Virus record (IMG/VR): IMGVR_UViG_3300025133_000334
Coordinates: 1-36,014 of that record
Direction: 5' to 3' (one strand)
DNA from: a virus
DNA: 36,014 nt
The notes under the pieces were generated by a model that worked only from the letters and a program-made list of their open reading frames with translations, searched no databases and was not told the DNA's origin. Numbering within the stretch: position 1 is the first letter of the stretch; every line of letters begins with the position of its first letter. The translations under genes were made by a program, and so were the position numbers. This document shows positions 8,860 to 16,609 of this stretch, piece by piece.

Positions 8860-11819
8860 CAGTCTTAACACTTGCGGACATACAAAGCTCAGAGACTCTT
8901 CAGTCCTTAGGCGCACTTGCGGGTGACAAGGTTGAGGATGGTGGCTTAGTACGTGTGTTCTCTGAAGATGAGGACGAACTAGGGCAGAAGATCACTGCAC
9001 AGGACATCTCTCAAAGTGAGACACTTCAGAAGCTAGGTGCTAAAGACGGAGACCGTGTTGTCAACGGGGAGTTGATCCAGACTGAACAGGACTCAGCATG
9101 GAGAGCCTTTAGGTACGGCAAGGCTAAGGGTGAGGAAGAGGGTATCGTTGACTATGCCACTAACATACTGACACAACACTTTCCTACAGTGGGCAACATG
9201 GTGGACTATGGTCTTAATCGTATTGCCCACCATCTTCTTCCGGGTGACCTCACTGATACTTGGGCTGATAAATTAAGAAGCCATAACCGTAAGTATCAAT
9301 CTGCCGATGAGAGATATGGTGAGGGGTTCACTCAGGCCACACCGGACCAACGTAGGGAGATGATGCTACGGGCCAAGGAACGTGCATTACAGAAGCAGTT
9401 CAAAGGTTACGTACCTCAGGGTGGTTTTGCTCAGGGTACCGGTGAAATATGGGGTACACTTAAGGACCCTACTACACTCCTTCCTGCTGGTCAGGGCATT
9501 AAAGCCATGGTGGGTATAGGTGCGGCTATGGGTGGGACCTATAGTGCCGCTCAGGACTTAGCGACTAAGGGGAAAGTTGACCCCACTAAGGCTGGTCTCT
9601 TTGCTGCTGGTGGTGCCGTGTTACCCGTCGGTATAGTAGGTGGTTTCAAAGCCATCCCTATAGTCAAGAAGGGTGTGGCTGGTCTGTACACTAAGGGTAC
9701 ATCACAGAAGATAGTACGTAAGGCTCAGGCTCTGATAGCCAAGAAGCAGAGTCAAGGAATTACTGTGACTGAGAAGTCTCTCCCTGAGATAGCACAGGAA
9801 ATAGGTGTGTCACCCTCAAGACTGGTTGACTCATACAAGGCACAGAAGGTAGAGCCTAGGTTCCATAGCTCAGTGGACGAGGCAGAGAAGGCACTACAGG
9901 CCTCCATAGCTGAGGACAGTTCCATGTTAAGGACTGTATCCAAACAGGCAGACAACTTCTTAGGTGCCCTCTCGACACGTATAAAGAACATAGACGATGG
10001 ACTCTATGGTAGACTTATGAAGGCTGAGTTCGACCTACATAAGAACACCCAAGGCTACCTGTCACGTACCGAACCCTTTATGAGACAGATGGACACTTTA
10101 CCTAAGGAAGCCCAACAGGAATTAAACTTCTATCTACGTAGTGGTAACTTTGACGCAGCCGAGAGTTGGATGAGAGCCAAGGCACCTCAGTTACTTGAGA
10201 CTACTACAGGCCCCACCAGGATGGTCATACGTCCATTCGATGACGTTAAGCAAGTGTTGACTGACTTAGGTGAGGAGTTGGCCGCTAATGGTCATAAGGT
10301 GGACGTAGAGAACTACTTCCCCTCCAGTGTCAAGAGCTACGAAGGTATACTTAAGGGACTTGGTGTCAAACAAAGAAACATATTTACTAAGGAACTGGAG
10401 AAAGTAGCCGCAAGTAAGAAAAAGACAGTGGGACAACTTACTGACACAGAAAGAGATAGAGCTATAGAGAAGGTTATCAAGGGGAAGAACTTTGATAAGT
10501 CTGACGTAGGGCCTAGGAATACTAAGCAAAGAATGTTGGGACCTGAGGACTTAAGTGTTGAACTGATGAAGCATTATGAGTCCCCTGTCCATGCACTTCA
10601 GTCCTACATTAGGTCCTCAGTTAACCATGTGGAACGTAAGAAGTTCTTTGGTAAGACTGTGGTGGATGATCTTGATGACGCTTCAGGGATGGACGTAAAC
10701 GCCTCTATCTCTACACTAGTGGAAGAGATGAATGCTAGGGGTAACCTCACTACTGATCAGGCATTAGAACTACAGAAGGTCTTAGGTGCTAGGTGGTCTA
10801 GTGACGGGAAGCAGATGCATGGTGCATTGATTGGTATAAAGAACTTAGGTTACATAGGTACACTTGGGGACTTCATGTCCACCCTAACACAGATTGCGGA
10901 CACAACTAACATCATGGGTTATCATGGGTTTGGTAATACCATCAAGGCCGCATTCAAAGCCAAGGACTTCAAACTGGACGACATAGGTATGGCGGACAGT
11001 ATTGCCAGAGAACTAGGTGACTCAGGTAAGTTCTCCAAAACACTCAACAGTGTCCTTAAGGTTACTGGTTTTAAGAAGATAGATAGGTTTGGTAAAGAGA
11101 CCTTAATGAATGCAGTTAAGAAAAAGTACAGTAAGCAATTGAACACTCAGAAAGGTGTCGATAAGTTCAAAGAGAAATGGGGAGACATATATGGTCCTGA
11201 AATTGACACTATCATAGGTCAACTTCAGAGAGGTGAGAAGACTGAACTTACTAACCTCCATATGTTTACTAAGCTATCTGAGCATCAGCCCATCTCCTAC
11301 AGTGAGTACCCCGCCGCCTATATGAACAACCCTAATGGCAGGATATTCTATATGCTCAAGTCCTTTACCCTTAAGCAGTACGACTTGGTCAGACGTAATC
11401 TATATCAGGAGTTTAAGAAGGCAGGTAGTAAAAGAGCTAAGGCTAAGGTAATGGCTAAGGCAGGTAAGGTTGCCGCCTTCATGTCAGCCGGTGGTTTAGG
11501 CGTGGACAAGACAAAGGATTGGATATTAGGTAGGGACATTAAACCTGAGGACTTAGGATGGGACGCTGTCTATGCTTTGGCGGGTGCCTTTGGTGTCAAC
11601 AAGTACGCAGGTGATAAGTTCCTTAAGCAGGGGGACTTAGCTGGTTTTGCGGATAACCTTACTGACATACCATTGCCTGTGTTCCAAGGGATACAGTCCC
11701 TAATGACGGGTGACTTCACTAAGACCGCTAAGTCAGTACCCATCATAGGCAGGACGTTACACTCAAGGGCCTTTGGTGGGGCTAAGAAGTACAATAAGAA
11801 GCTAAGGAAAAGTAGATGA
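8856..11819 (+). CDS. Largest internal virion protein (gp16-like position), with N-terminal duplicated motif
   Basis: At 987 residues this is the longest complete gene here. It starts at a GTG that overlaps the previous stop (GTGA). The N-terminus carries a two-fold repeat with a 42-residue period: SSETLQSLGALAGDKVEDGGL (starting near residue 11) and QSETLQKLGAKDGDRVVNGEL (near residue 53). Gly/Ala-rich hydrophobic stretches follow near 215-265, as in membrane-penetrating ejection proteins. The rest is mainly helical and basic, ending KKLRKSR. I cannot see a lytic transglycosylase motif like that of T7 gp16. Its role in DNA ejection is inferred from size and position. Confidence 0.7.
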   Translation: MTVLTLADIQSSETLQSLGALAGDKVEDGGLVRVFSEDEDELGQKITAQDISQSETLQKLGAKDGDRVVNGELIQTEQDSAWRAFRYGKAKGEEEGIVDYATNILTQHFPTVGNMVDYGLNRIAHHLLPGDLTDTWADKLRSHNRKYQSADERYGEGFTQATPDQRREMMLRAKERALQKQFKGYVPQGGFAQGTGEIWGTLKDPTTLLPAGQGIKAMVGIGAAMGGTYSAAQDLATKGKVDPTKAGLFAAGGAVLPVGIVGGFKAIPIVKKGVAGLYTKGTSQKIVRKAQALIAKKQSQGITVTEKSLPEIAQEIGVSPSRLVDSYKAQKVEPRFHSSVDEAEKALQASIAEDSSMLRTVSKQADNFLGALSTRIKNIDDGLYGRLMKAEFDLHKNTQGYLSRTEPFMRQMDTLPKEAQQELNFYLRSGNFDAAESWMRAKAPQLLETTTGPTRMVIRPFDDVKQVLTDLGEELAANGHKVDVENYFPSSVKSYEGILKGLGVKQRNIFTKELEKVAASKKKTVGQLTDTERDRAIEKVIKGKNFDKSDVGPRNTKQRMLGPEDLSVELMKHYESPVHALQSYIRSSVNHVERKKFFGKTVVDDLDDASGMDVNASISTLVEEMNARGNLTTDQALELQKVLGARWSSDGKQMHGALIGIKNLGYIGTLGDFMSTLTQIADTTNIMGYHGFGNTIKAAFKAKDFKLDDIGMADSIARELGDSGKFSKTLNSVLKVTGFKKIDRFGKETLMNAVKKKYSKQLNTQKGVDKFKEKWGDIYGPEIDTIIGQLQRGEKTELTNLHMFTKLSEHQPISYSEYPAAYMNNPNGRIFYMLKSFTLKQYDLVRRNLYQEFKKAGSKRAKAKVMAKAGKVAAFMSAGGLGVDKTKDWILGRDIKPEDLGWDAVYALAGAFGVNKYAGDKFLKQGDLAGFADNLTDIPLPVFQGIQSLMTGDFTKTAKSVPIIGRTLHSRAFGGAKKYNKKLRKSR

Positions 11820-11911
11820 CCTGTCGTACCTTCCTAAAACGTATTATAGCCAGAGAACGCTACCTCTGTAGGTCCTTCTGGCTACATACGAAACACTATA
11901 GAAAAGGTTAA
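11816..11911 (+). CDS. Possible 31-residue basic peptide gene
   Basis: A short reading frame (MTCRTFLKRIIARERYLC..., ending HYRKG) starts at an ATG that overlaps the stop of the largest virion gene as ATGA. An AGGAAAAG ribosome-like site lies about 8 bases upstream. The peptide is rich in Arg, Lys, Tyr and Trp. It would be the last gene of the late operon. A stem-loop (11847-11854 with 11877-11884) falls inside it, so the stretch could instead be an untranslated 3' structure. Confidence 0.35.
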   Translation: MTCRTFLKRIIARERYLCRSFWLHTKHYRKG

Positions 11912-11966
11912 ACCCCCTATTTTGGGCAAATTACCCCTTGTTTCTAAAGGATAATTCAGGATAAAC

Positions 11967-12002
11967 TGGTAGGGTAAGGTAGCATGGGTACTTGCCCTAC
12001 CA
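11967..12002. terminator. Hairpin between convergent operons
   Basis: A 12-bp stem (tggtagggtaag with cttgccctacca, one G-T pair) closes a 12-base loop. It lies between the end of the rightward late genes and the stop of the last leftward early gene. This is where a bidirectional terminator is expected. Neither side has a strong T-run, so Rho-independent action is uncertain. A second, weaker stem (11847-11854/11877-11884) lies upstream on the late side. Confidence 0.5.
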
Positions 12003-12004
12003 CT

Positions 12005-12424
12005 TTAGCGCCTTAGGAACTCAGGAATAGGGGGAAAACCAGTAAAGAAAGTACCTAATTCCTCCAGTTCAGTCAGTATGTCTCTATTCGTAGTGGTCTT
12101 GACTGGCATATCCATGATCATGTGATCAGGCAAGGGGTGTATAGCCTCTTTAGAGCCTTCCTCAACGGAGGGCTTTTGTGCTATAATGGCTACTTTAAAC
12201 CTGTTGTACGCCTTGGCCCACCCCTCACGTTTCCAATCTATGATAAGCTGCTTGGCTCTGGACTCGATATGTGCCTTAGTACCCACAGACCACTTACCTA
12301 GCTCCTCCCATTCAAGTTCCATAGCGGCCCATATAACCTTATCATTGATCTTGGCTTGATCCTTGGGCCTAAGTTGTCCAAGGAGAGTGAAGTAGGAAGT
12401 GTCTATAGGTTTCTTAGGTTTCAA
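12005..12424 (-). CDS. Hypothetical protein, last gene of the early operon
   Basis: This 139-residue protein starts with TTG, supported by a strong AGGGAGG site 7 bases upstream; no ATG gives a better start. It is mostly helical with several Trp residues (KVIWAAMELEWEELGKW, LIIDWKREGWAKAYNRF) and ends in a Pro-rich tail (FPPIPEFLRR). The recurring W..EG.AKAYN pattern is seen in unnamed phage proteins, but I cannot assign a function. Its end abuts the inter-operon hairpin. Confidence 0.7.
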   Translation of the reverse strand: MKPKKPIDTSYFTLLGQLRPKDQAKINDKVIWAAMELEWEELGKWSVGTKAHIESRAKQLIIDWKREGWAKAYNRFKVAIIAQKPSVEEGSKEAIHPLPDHMIMDMPVKTTTNRDILTELEELGTFFTGFPPIPEFLRR

Positions 12425-12426
12425 AA

Positions 12427-12492
12427 CTAGTCCTCCCTAGTGGGACAATCAGGACACTTACCGTAGGGACACTTCTTACAGGGTCTTGTCAT
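12427..12492 (-). CDS. 21-residue cysteine-rich (zinc-knuckle-like) micro-protein
   Basis: The frame reads MTRPCKKCPYGKCPDCPTRE plus a final Asp, giving C-x2-C-x4-C-x2-C, which could bind one zinc ion. Its ATG overlaps the stop of the preceding gene as ATGA. Its stop lies just before the TTG start of the next gene, whose strong ribosome site is inside this frame. The tight packing and the patterned cysteines argue that it is translated. No function can be read from it. Confidence 0.55.
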   Translation of the reverse strand: MTRPCKKCPYGKCPDCPTRED

Positions 12493-12674
12493 TTGGTTTT
12501 CTCAACCACTCTAACAGTGACCCATTCGTCCTTGTTCATGGAGTAGAACTCCTCGTTACGTTGCTTCTCTACGTTGTAACGGGAGAACGAAAGTACTCCA
12601 TCGTAACTTGAGAAATCGTCCGCTTCAACCACCATTGTGTTACGTTGTTTTGTAGTCACTTCATAAGTCTTCAT
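12489..12674 (-). CDS. Small hypothetical protein downstream of the reductase
   Basis: I start this at ATG 12674, which overlaps the reductase stop (ATGA) and has GGAG 8 bases upstream. A GTG 9 bases earlier is also in frame. The 61-residue product (MKTYEVTTKQRNTMVVEADD...) looks like a small beta-rich domain with alternating polar and hydrophobic residues, ending VTVRVVEKTK. I recognise no family. Coupling to the reductase suggests shared expression, not necessarily shared function. Confidence 0.7.
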   Translation of the reverse strand: MKTYEVTTKQRNTMVVEADDFSSYDGVLSFSRYNVEKQRNEEFYSMNKDEWVTVRVVEKTK

Positions 12675-14392
12675 TGGCCACACTCCTTATCACCTGTATC
12701 AGGGTCTATGAAGCAAGCTGCACCCTCTTGCTCCTCTGTTGTATTCATGATGCCGTATCTCTTACCGGCAAGTCTGAAGGTTGTGCATCCCTTTAGCTTA
12801 GTCTTCCATGCTGTGTGGTAGATAGACTTGAACTCATCAAACGTAGTGTCATCACCCACATTGATAGTCTTAGATACTGCACTGTCTACGTAGTATTGTA
12901 CAACACCTTGTACATGTAAGTGGTTAATAGGTTCAAGGTCAGCTACAGTCTCACCCTTGATACCGAAGTTACGATAGACGTAGTCTTGCATCTGTACGAT
13001 AGAGGTACCTCCTTCGTTCTGTACAGTACGATCATACTCTAAAGCAAACACAGGCTCAATACCACTAGAGATATTATCAGCAGTGAAACTAATAGTACCC
13101 GTAGGCGCAATGCTAATGAGGTGTGAGTTACGTATTCCTTGATCTTTGATCTTACGCTTGAGGTCTTCGGGTAGTCTTGTAATAAACCCACCATCTAAAT
13201 ACTCCTTCTCTTTGTATGCCGGGAATGAACCCTTCTCCTTGGCTAAGTCTGACGAAGCAGCATAGCATGTGTACGTCAGGGTCTTCATAAGTTTACGGAT
13301 GAACTTGATACTATCAGATGAGCCATAGCGGAACCCTAAGAGAGTGAGGCAGTTAGCAAGACCGGTAATACCAAGCCCCATCCTGCGTTTCCTCTTTGCT
13401 TCCTTAGACTGAGCATCAAGAGGGTACTCAGTCCTATCAATAACATTGTCCATAGCACGAACAACATGAGGGATGTCCTCCTTTAGCTGTTTGAAGTTAA
13501 AGTAGTTCTCCTCCTCTTTTTCAGTAAGGTAAGGGTTGTTTACTACAGTTACGTACTTAACCATATTAAAGCTACCTAACAGACAGGCACCGTAAGGTGG
13601 TAGAGGTTGCTCACCACAGGGGTTAGTGGCCTCAATAGTTTCACAGTAGTGTAGGTTGTTCTCTCTGTTGATCTGATCAATAAAGATCACTCCCGGTTCT
13701 GCCCAGTCCCAGTTGTTACGCATAATCTCATCCCATAGCATGGACGCATCGATAGAGCCATAATCTTTACCACCAAACCTAAGCATGAACGGTAGTTTCT
13801 TAACTACACAGTTCATGAACTCATCAGTTACACCTATAGAGATGTTGAAGTTAGTTAGGCGGTTGTCGTTCTTCTTAGCCCGTATAAACTCCTCAATGTC
13901 AGGATGATCTATACGTAGCACACCCATCATGGCCCCTCGTCGGTGTCCTGATGAAACAATGACACTACATACTGCATCATAGATTTGCATGAATGATACA
14001 GGGCCACTAGCAGAACTACCAAGAGACACAATACGATCACCACTAGGGCGAATACGACTGAAATCAAACCCAATACCACCTCCTCGACGCATCGTTTCAG
14101 CAGCTTCACTGGCTCGTTGCATGATAGTGTCCATAGAGTCTTCGATGTTACCGGAAACAAAGCAGTTGTACGCAGTAATACTCCTTGGAGACCCCATCGC
14201 GGATTGTACACGGCCCGCTGCCATATACCTTTGATCCATGATAATGTCTTTGTAACTCTTCCTGTGTTCATCAGTATCTCCCATTGCCGCTGCCTCTCTA
14301 GCTTTGGCTTCTTCAAACGATTCATTGGGTAGCCTGTACTTCATAGCGTGTAGCTCTGAACAGGCAGGTACTTGTGGTCCATACTTACTCAT
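12671..14392 (-). CDS. nrdJ: Class II (adenosylcobalamin-dependent) ribonucleotide reductase
   Basis: The enzyme makes deoxyribonucleotides from ribonucleotides for phage DNA synthesis. With the ATG 14392 start (573 residues) the thiyl cysteine is Cys259 in NPCGE, with Glu261. Cys270 (YGACLLGS) and Cys77 (YNCF) fit the redox pair; the 11-residue gap between Cys259 and Cys270 is that of class II enzymes. APTGTISF and a C-terminal C-x10-C (ACFIDPDTGDKEC) also match. Class II enzymes need B12, so the host must supply cobalamin. No NrdB-like or activase gene is present. An in-frame ATG at 14416 is possible but has no ribosome site; 14392 overlaps a small upstream gene as ATGA. Confidence 0.95.
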   Translation of the reverse strand: MSKYGPQVPACSELHAMKYRLPNESFEEAKAREAAAMGDTDEHRKSYKDIIMDQRYMAAGRVQSAMGSPRSITAYNCFVSGNIEDSMDTIMQRASEAAETMRRGGGIGFDFSRIRPSGDRIVSLGSSASGPVSFMQIYDAVCSVIVSSGHRRGAMMGVLRIDHPDIEEFIRAKKNDNRLTNFNISIGVTDEFMNCVVKKLPFMLRFGGKDYGSIDASMLWDEIMRNNWDWAEPGVIFIDQINRENNLHYCETIEATNPCGEQPLPPYGACLLGSFNMVKYVTVVNNPYLTEKEEENYFNFKQLKEDIPHVVRAMDNVIDRTEYPLDAQSKEAKRKRRMGLGITGLANCLTLLGFRYGSSDSIKFIRKLMKTLTYTCYAASSDLAKEKGSFPAYKEKEYLDGGFITRLPEDLKRKIKDQGIRNSHLISIAPTGTISFTADNISSGIEPVFALEYDRTVQNEGGTSIVQMQDYVYRNFGIKGETVADLEPINHLHVQGVVQYYVDSAVSKTINVGDDTTFDEFKSIYHTAWKTKLKGCTTFRLAGKRYGIMNTTEEQEGAACFIDPDTGDKECGQ

Positions 14393-14493
14393 GGTCTTTT
14401 CCATTGTTTTATCCATAGATAGTTATCAAGTTTATGTATCCCTCTGGCAAACATACGTACAGGGTATGATCTCCAGAAGTACTTACGTATCAT
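14389..14493 (-). CDS. Possible 34-residue basic protein between DUF3310 and reductase genes
   Basis: This short frame (MIRKYFWRSYPVRMFARGIH then KLDNYLWIKQWKRP) is rich in Arg, Lys, Trp and Tyr. Its ATG lies 11 bases inside the end of the upstream gene, with AAGGAA just upstream. Its TGA overlaps the reductase ATG at 14392 (ATGA). These junctions match the coupling seen across this operon and explain the otherwise empty 90-base gap. No family is recognised. It may be a leader peptide or a small nucleic-acid-binding protein. Confidence 0.5.
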   Translation of the reverse strand: MIRKYFWRSYPVRMFARGIHKLDNYLWIKQWKRP

Positions 14494-14722
14494 AATAAAG
14501 TTCCTTAGCCAACTCAGCGTAGTGGATAACCTTGTCTAGGTCCTCTATCTGACCCTTCTGTTCATGTCTACATATGTACTTAACGATGTTACCTTCACAC
14601 CATCCTAACTTGTTCCTATGAATGAACTCAATGGGTTGGATAACCATATCTTTGTAGTGCTTACCACCTATTTGTTGTTCCAACACGGGTTGTTTCTTCA
14701 TGTACTCTACTGCACTTACCAT
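14483..14722 (-). CDS. DUF3310 protein (T7 gp1.7-like)
   Basis: This 79-residue protein has the DUF3310 signature: GGKHYKDMVIQPIEF..., then LGWCEGNIVKYICRHE and DLDKVIHYAELAKEL. This domain occurs in T7 gp1.7, which has been shown to phosphorylate deoxynucleoside monophosphates (dTMP/dGMP). A role in nucleotide supply fits its place directly upstream of the ribonucleotide reductase, but activity here is not shown. ATG 14722 is preceded by GGAG at normal spacing. Confidence 0.85.
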   Translation of the reverse strand: MVSAVEYMKKQPVLEQQIGGKHYKDMVIQPIEFIHRNKLGWCEGNIVKYICRHEQKGQIEDLDKVIHYAELAKELYYDT

Positions 14723-14735
14723 TTAACTCTCCAGT

Positions 14736-14957
14736 CTAGTGTTTCAATGTGGTTACGTTGTCCGGTAGTTGGGTGTCCTTAGGGTCAGGCGTAGAACAAC
14801 TGTCCAACAATAGAGTTACTGCCTGTCTAAGTGACGTTAGTTCCTCAGCGGCAAACGCATGTGACTGCATAGTCTCCACAAGTTTCCTCACCTGCTCCAT
14901 ACGTCCCACTAAGATGTCCGGTGGGAACATAAACATAGGTTCCGACATATCATCCAT
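14736..14957 (-). CDS. Small hypothetical helical protein
   Basis: This 73-residue protein (MDDMSEPMFMFPPDILVGRM...) has a Met/Phe/Pro-rich beginning, then an amphipathic helix (MEQVRKLVETMQSHAFAAEE LTSLRQAVTLLLD in pieces). No motif is recognised. The start overlaps the upstream gene by 8 bases, with GAGGAAG as a ribosome site inside that gene. It belongs to the string of small genes between the replication enzymes and the reductase. Confidence 0.65.
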   Translation of the reverse strand: MDDMSEPMFMFPPDILVGRMEQVRKLVETMQSHAFAAEELTSLRQAVTLLLDSCSTPDPKDTQLPDNVTTLKH

Positions 14958-15150
14958 CTATTTCTTCCTCTTCATAGTCAATTTCAATATCAACGTCATA
15001 GGCTTCTCTTAGAACCTTCATGTAGTCCTCTATGTAGTCCTCAAAGCGTTCTATGATGTCCTCCGTACTGATGTCCAGTATGTCACATAATAGGGAAGGG
15101 TCAGTCAGTACCGCTAATCTATTTAGGAATTGCTGGTTATTTAAAGGCAT
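14950..15150 (-). CDS. Small acidic hypothetical protein
   Basis: I start this at ATG 15150, with GGAGG 9 bases upstream. Longer readings (to 15195) run over the endonuclease gene without a better site. The 66-residue product is helical and very acidic at its end (DVDIEIDYEEEEIDG), reminiscent of small DNA-mimic or inhibitor proteins, though such a role is speculative. The segment LCDILDISTEDIIERFEDYI looks like a compact helical pair. It overlaps the endonuclease stop by 14 bases. Confidence 0.65.
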   Translation of the reverse strand: MPLNNQQFLNRLAVLTDPSLLCDILDISTEDIIERFEDYIEDYMKVLREAYDVDIEIDYEEEEIDG

Positions 15151-15505
15151 CTCTACTGTCCTCCAAAGTGTACCACTTAATCCCTTCCTTGTCACACCAT
15201 TGTGCCATCGTTAACCTTCCACCTTTACGTACCTTCTTGTTTGGGTTATGAAGAATGAATACTAATTGTTTCTTCTTTGGTAACGAGTCCCTAATGGCTT
15301 TGTACTTCTGAATATCTCCTACCCTAAAGTACCCCTTGGCCTCAACAAGTGTCTCTATGTTGTTCTTGGATCGACCTACAAAGTCAGGTATGTATTCCCT
15401 GTGTACCACATAGGGAACCTTGTGTGGTTCGTAGGTAGCAAGACCCGATAAGGCCTTACCACACTCCTCCTCGAACTTATTCCTGTACTTTGGTTGCTTT
15501 GGCAC
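15137..15505 (-). CDS. Endonuclease I-like Holliday junction resolvase (T7 gp3-like)
   Basis: This enzyme cuts branched DNA (Holliday junctions and replication forks) and helps host DNA breakdown and packaging. The PD-(D/E)XK core is visible: an acidic helix (KFEEECGKAL), then YIPDF (catalytic Asp), then LVEAKG (Glu and Lys, ExK), as in T7 endonuclease I. The C-terminal GIKWYTLED also fits. The start is uncertain: GTG 15505 (122 residues) or TTG 15541 (134 residues), neither with a well-placed ribosome site. The conserved part begins at PKYRNKFEE, so both include the domain. It overlaps the upstream small gene by about 29 bases. Confidence 0.88.
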   Translation of the reverse strand: MPKQPKYRNKFEEECGKALSGLATYEPHKVPYVVHREYIPDFVGRSKNNIETLVEAKGYFRVGDIQKYKAIRDSLPKKKQLVFILHNPNKKVRKGGRLTMAQWCDKEGIKWYTLEDSRDAFK

Positions 15506-15686
15506 TGGCCTTACTCTTTGGTTGTTTACCCTCCTTAACAAAGAAACGGAATAGTTCTCCTGTCGATTGGTTTAAAATGACTGGTCCGTCGAACTCCCAC
15601 CCTTCGTCAAGAAGCTCATTCATGTCGGTGATGAAATGCTCTAATCGTGTCGGTGTCCGTCTGATCATTGCAGTTTTTTTAACCAT
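15477..15686 (-). CDS. Small hypothetical protein (possibly DUF1737-like)
   Basis: This is a 69-residue protein. The middle (MNELLDEGWEFDGPVILNQS, then ELFRFFVKEG) resembles the 'long helix, GWe..Gp, strand, FvK' pattern of DUF1737-type small proteins. The C-terminus is Lys/Ala-rich (PKSKASAKATKVQE), suggesting nucleic-acid contact. The family match is tentative. AGGAGAAGTAGAC supplies a good ribosome site inside the end of the nuclease gene, which it overlaps by 8 bases. Confidence 0.65.
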   Translation of the reverse strand: MVKKTAMIRRTPTRLEHFITDMNELLDEGWEFDGPVILNQSTGELFRFFVKEGKQPKSKASAKATKVQE

Positions 15687-16596
15687 AGTCTACTTCTCCT
15701 TTATCTAAATTAATCTCAGGTTGTTGCACCCCGGCTCTATTCTTAGGGGCGTTTACTACAGTAGTTAAGAACTTTGGACCACTGCCAGTATAGAAACCTC
15801 GCACTTCTGGATAACAATGTCTCTTGTATTTGCAGTACGAGCAAATAGTAGGCAGTTTTAAGTTGCCTGATTTCCCGTCCTCCACAGGCGAGTCGCATCG
15901 AAAGGGACGGTCTTCCTTTACGACACATTGCTTTACATGTTTAACACGTTCCTCAATGTCACTTGAGTAGAACTCATACATAGGATCGTCCTTGTCGGCA
16001 AGGTCATATGTGAGGACAGAGAGAGTGCCGTTCTGTTTGTCCATAGCTAACCAACCAAACTTGGTGTCCCCTTCTGCATGGGCGTATGCTTTACACTGAT
16101 CGACATAACCAAAGCTATCATTAGAGGCTAAGGTACGATCTTGGAACTTCTTAATTCCAAAATTAGTGGTGGACTTTACGTCAATAACCGTACCGTCAAT
16201 CTTACAGTCCATATGTCCATCAATACCACCTACGGAAACCTTCTTCTGTTCGTCAGTCACCTCATGTCCACTCAGGCGTACCAGCATGAGTAAGAACTCC
16301 TCGATCATATGACCATACATGAACTTGATCAGGGTCTTGGGTTGTATCTTCTCGCCTGTGTACTTATTAGTAGCGAACCATTGTTGTAGGTCAGGTTTAC
16401 CAATGGCGGATAGGCGAAGGTTACCATTACCGTAGTTCCGATCAGAAGGTAAGAACTCCTTCTTCATGAGGTCCTTCATTGCCTCACCAAAGCGTTCGAT
16501 CTCCTTTGATGTATCAACACCCTTGGCAGTATTCTTATTCTGCATCAGCGTGTAAATGTCCTCTACTAATGTGTCTAATGTTTTCTCTTCAGTCAT
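15679..16596 (-). CDS. PD-(D/E)XK exonuclease, Cas4/RecB-like, with cysteine cluster
   Basis: This 305-residue nuclease probably works as the 5'-3' exonuclease of phage recombination and replication, in the slot filled by gp6 in T7. The core motifs are GHMIEE (Glu near residue 100), GIDGHMDCKIDG (Asp130) and VIDVKS (Asp139 and Lys141). Further on, YVDQCKAYAH resembles the RecB-family QxxxY helix. Near the C-terminus, TICSYCKYKRHC together with an earlier Cys could hold an iron-sulphur cluster, as in Cas4/AddB nucleases. It lies 13 bases downstream of the polymerase gene and has an AAGGAAG ribosome site. Confidence 0.85.
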   Translation of the reverse strand: MTEEKTLDTLVEDIYTLMQNKNTAKGVDTSKEIERFGEAMKDLMKKEFLPSDRNYGNGNLRLSAIGKPDLQQWFATNKYTGEKIQPKTLIKFMYGHMIEEFLLMLVRLSGHEVTDEQKKVSVGGIDGHMDCKIDGTVIDVKSTTNFGIKKFQDRTLASNDSFGYVDQCKAYAHAEGDTKFGWLAMDKQNGTLSVLTYDLADKDDPMYEFYSSDIEERVKHVKQCVVKEDRPFRCDSPVEDGKSGNLKLPTICSYCKYKRHCYPEVRGFYTGSGPKFLTTVVNAPKNRAGVQQPEINLDKGEVDYG

Positions 16597-16609
16597 ATCA
16601 CTTCCTTTG

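Noticed and set aside
11847-11884. tRNA-like fold near the end of the late operon
   Set aside because: Only one outer stem and one small inner stem form; no anticodon arm, T-arm or CCA-type end could be built.
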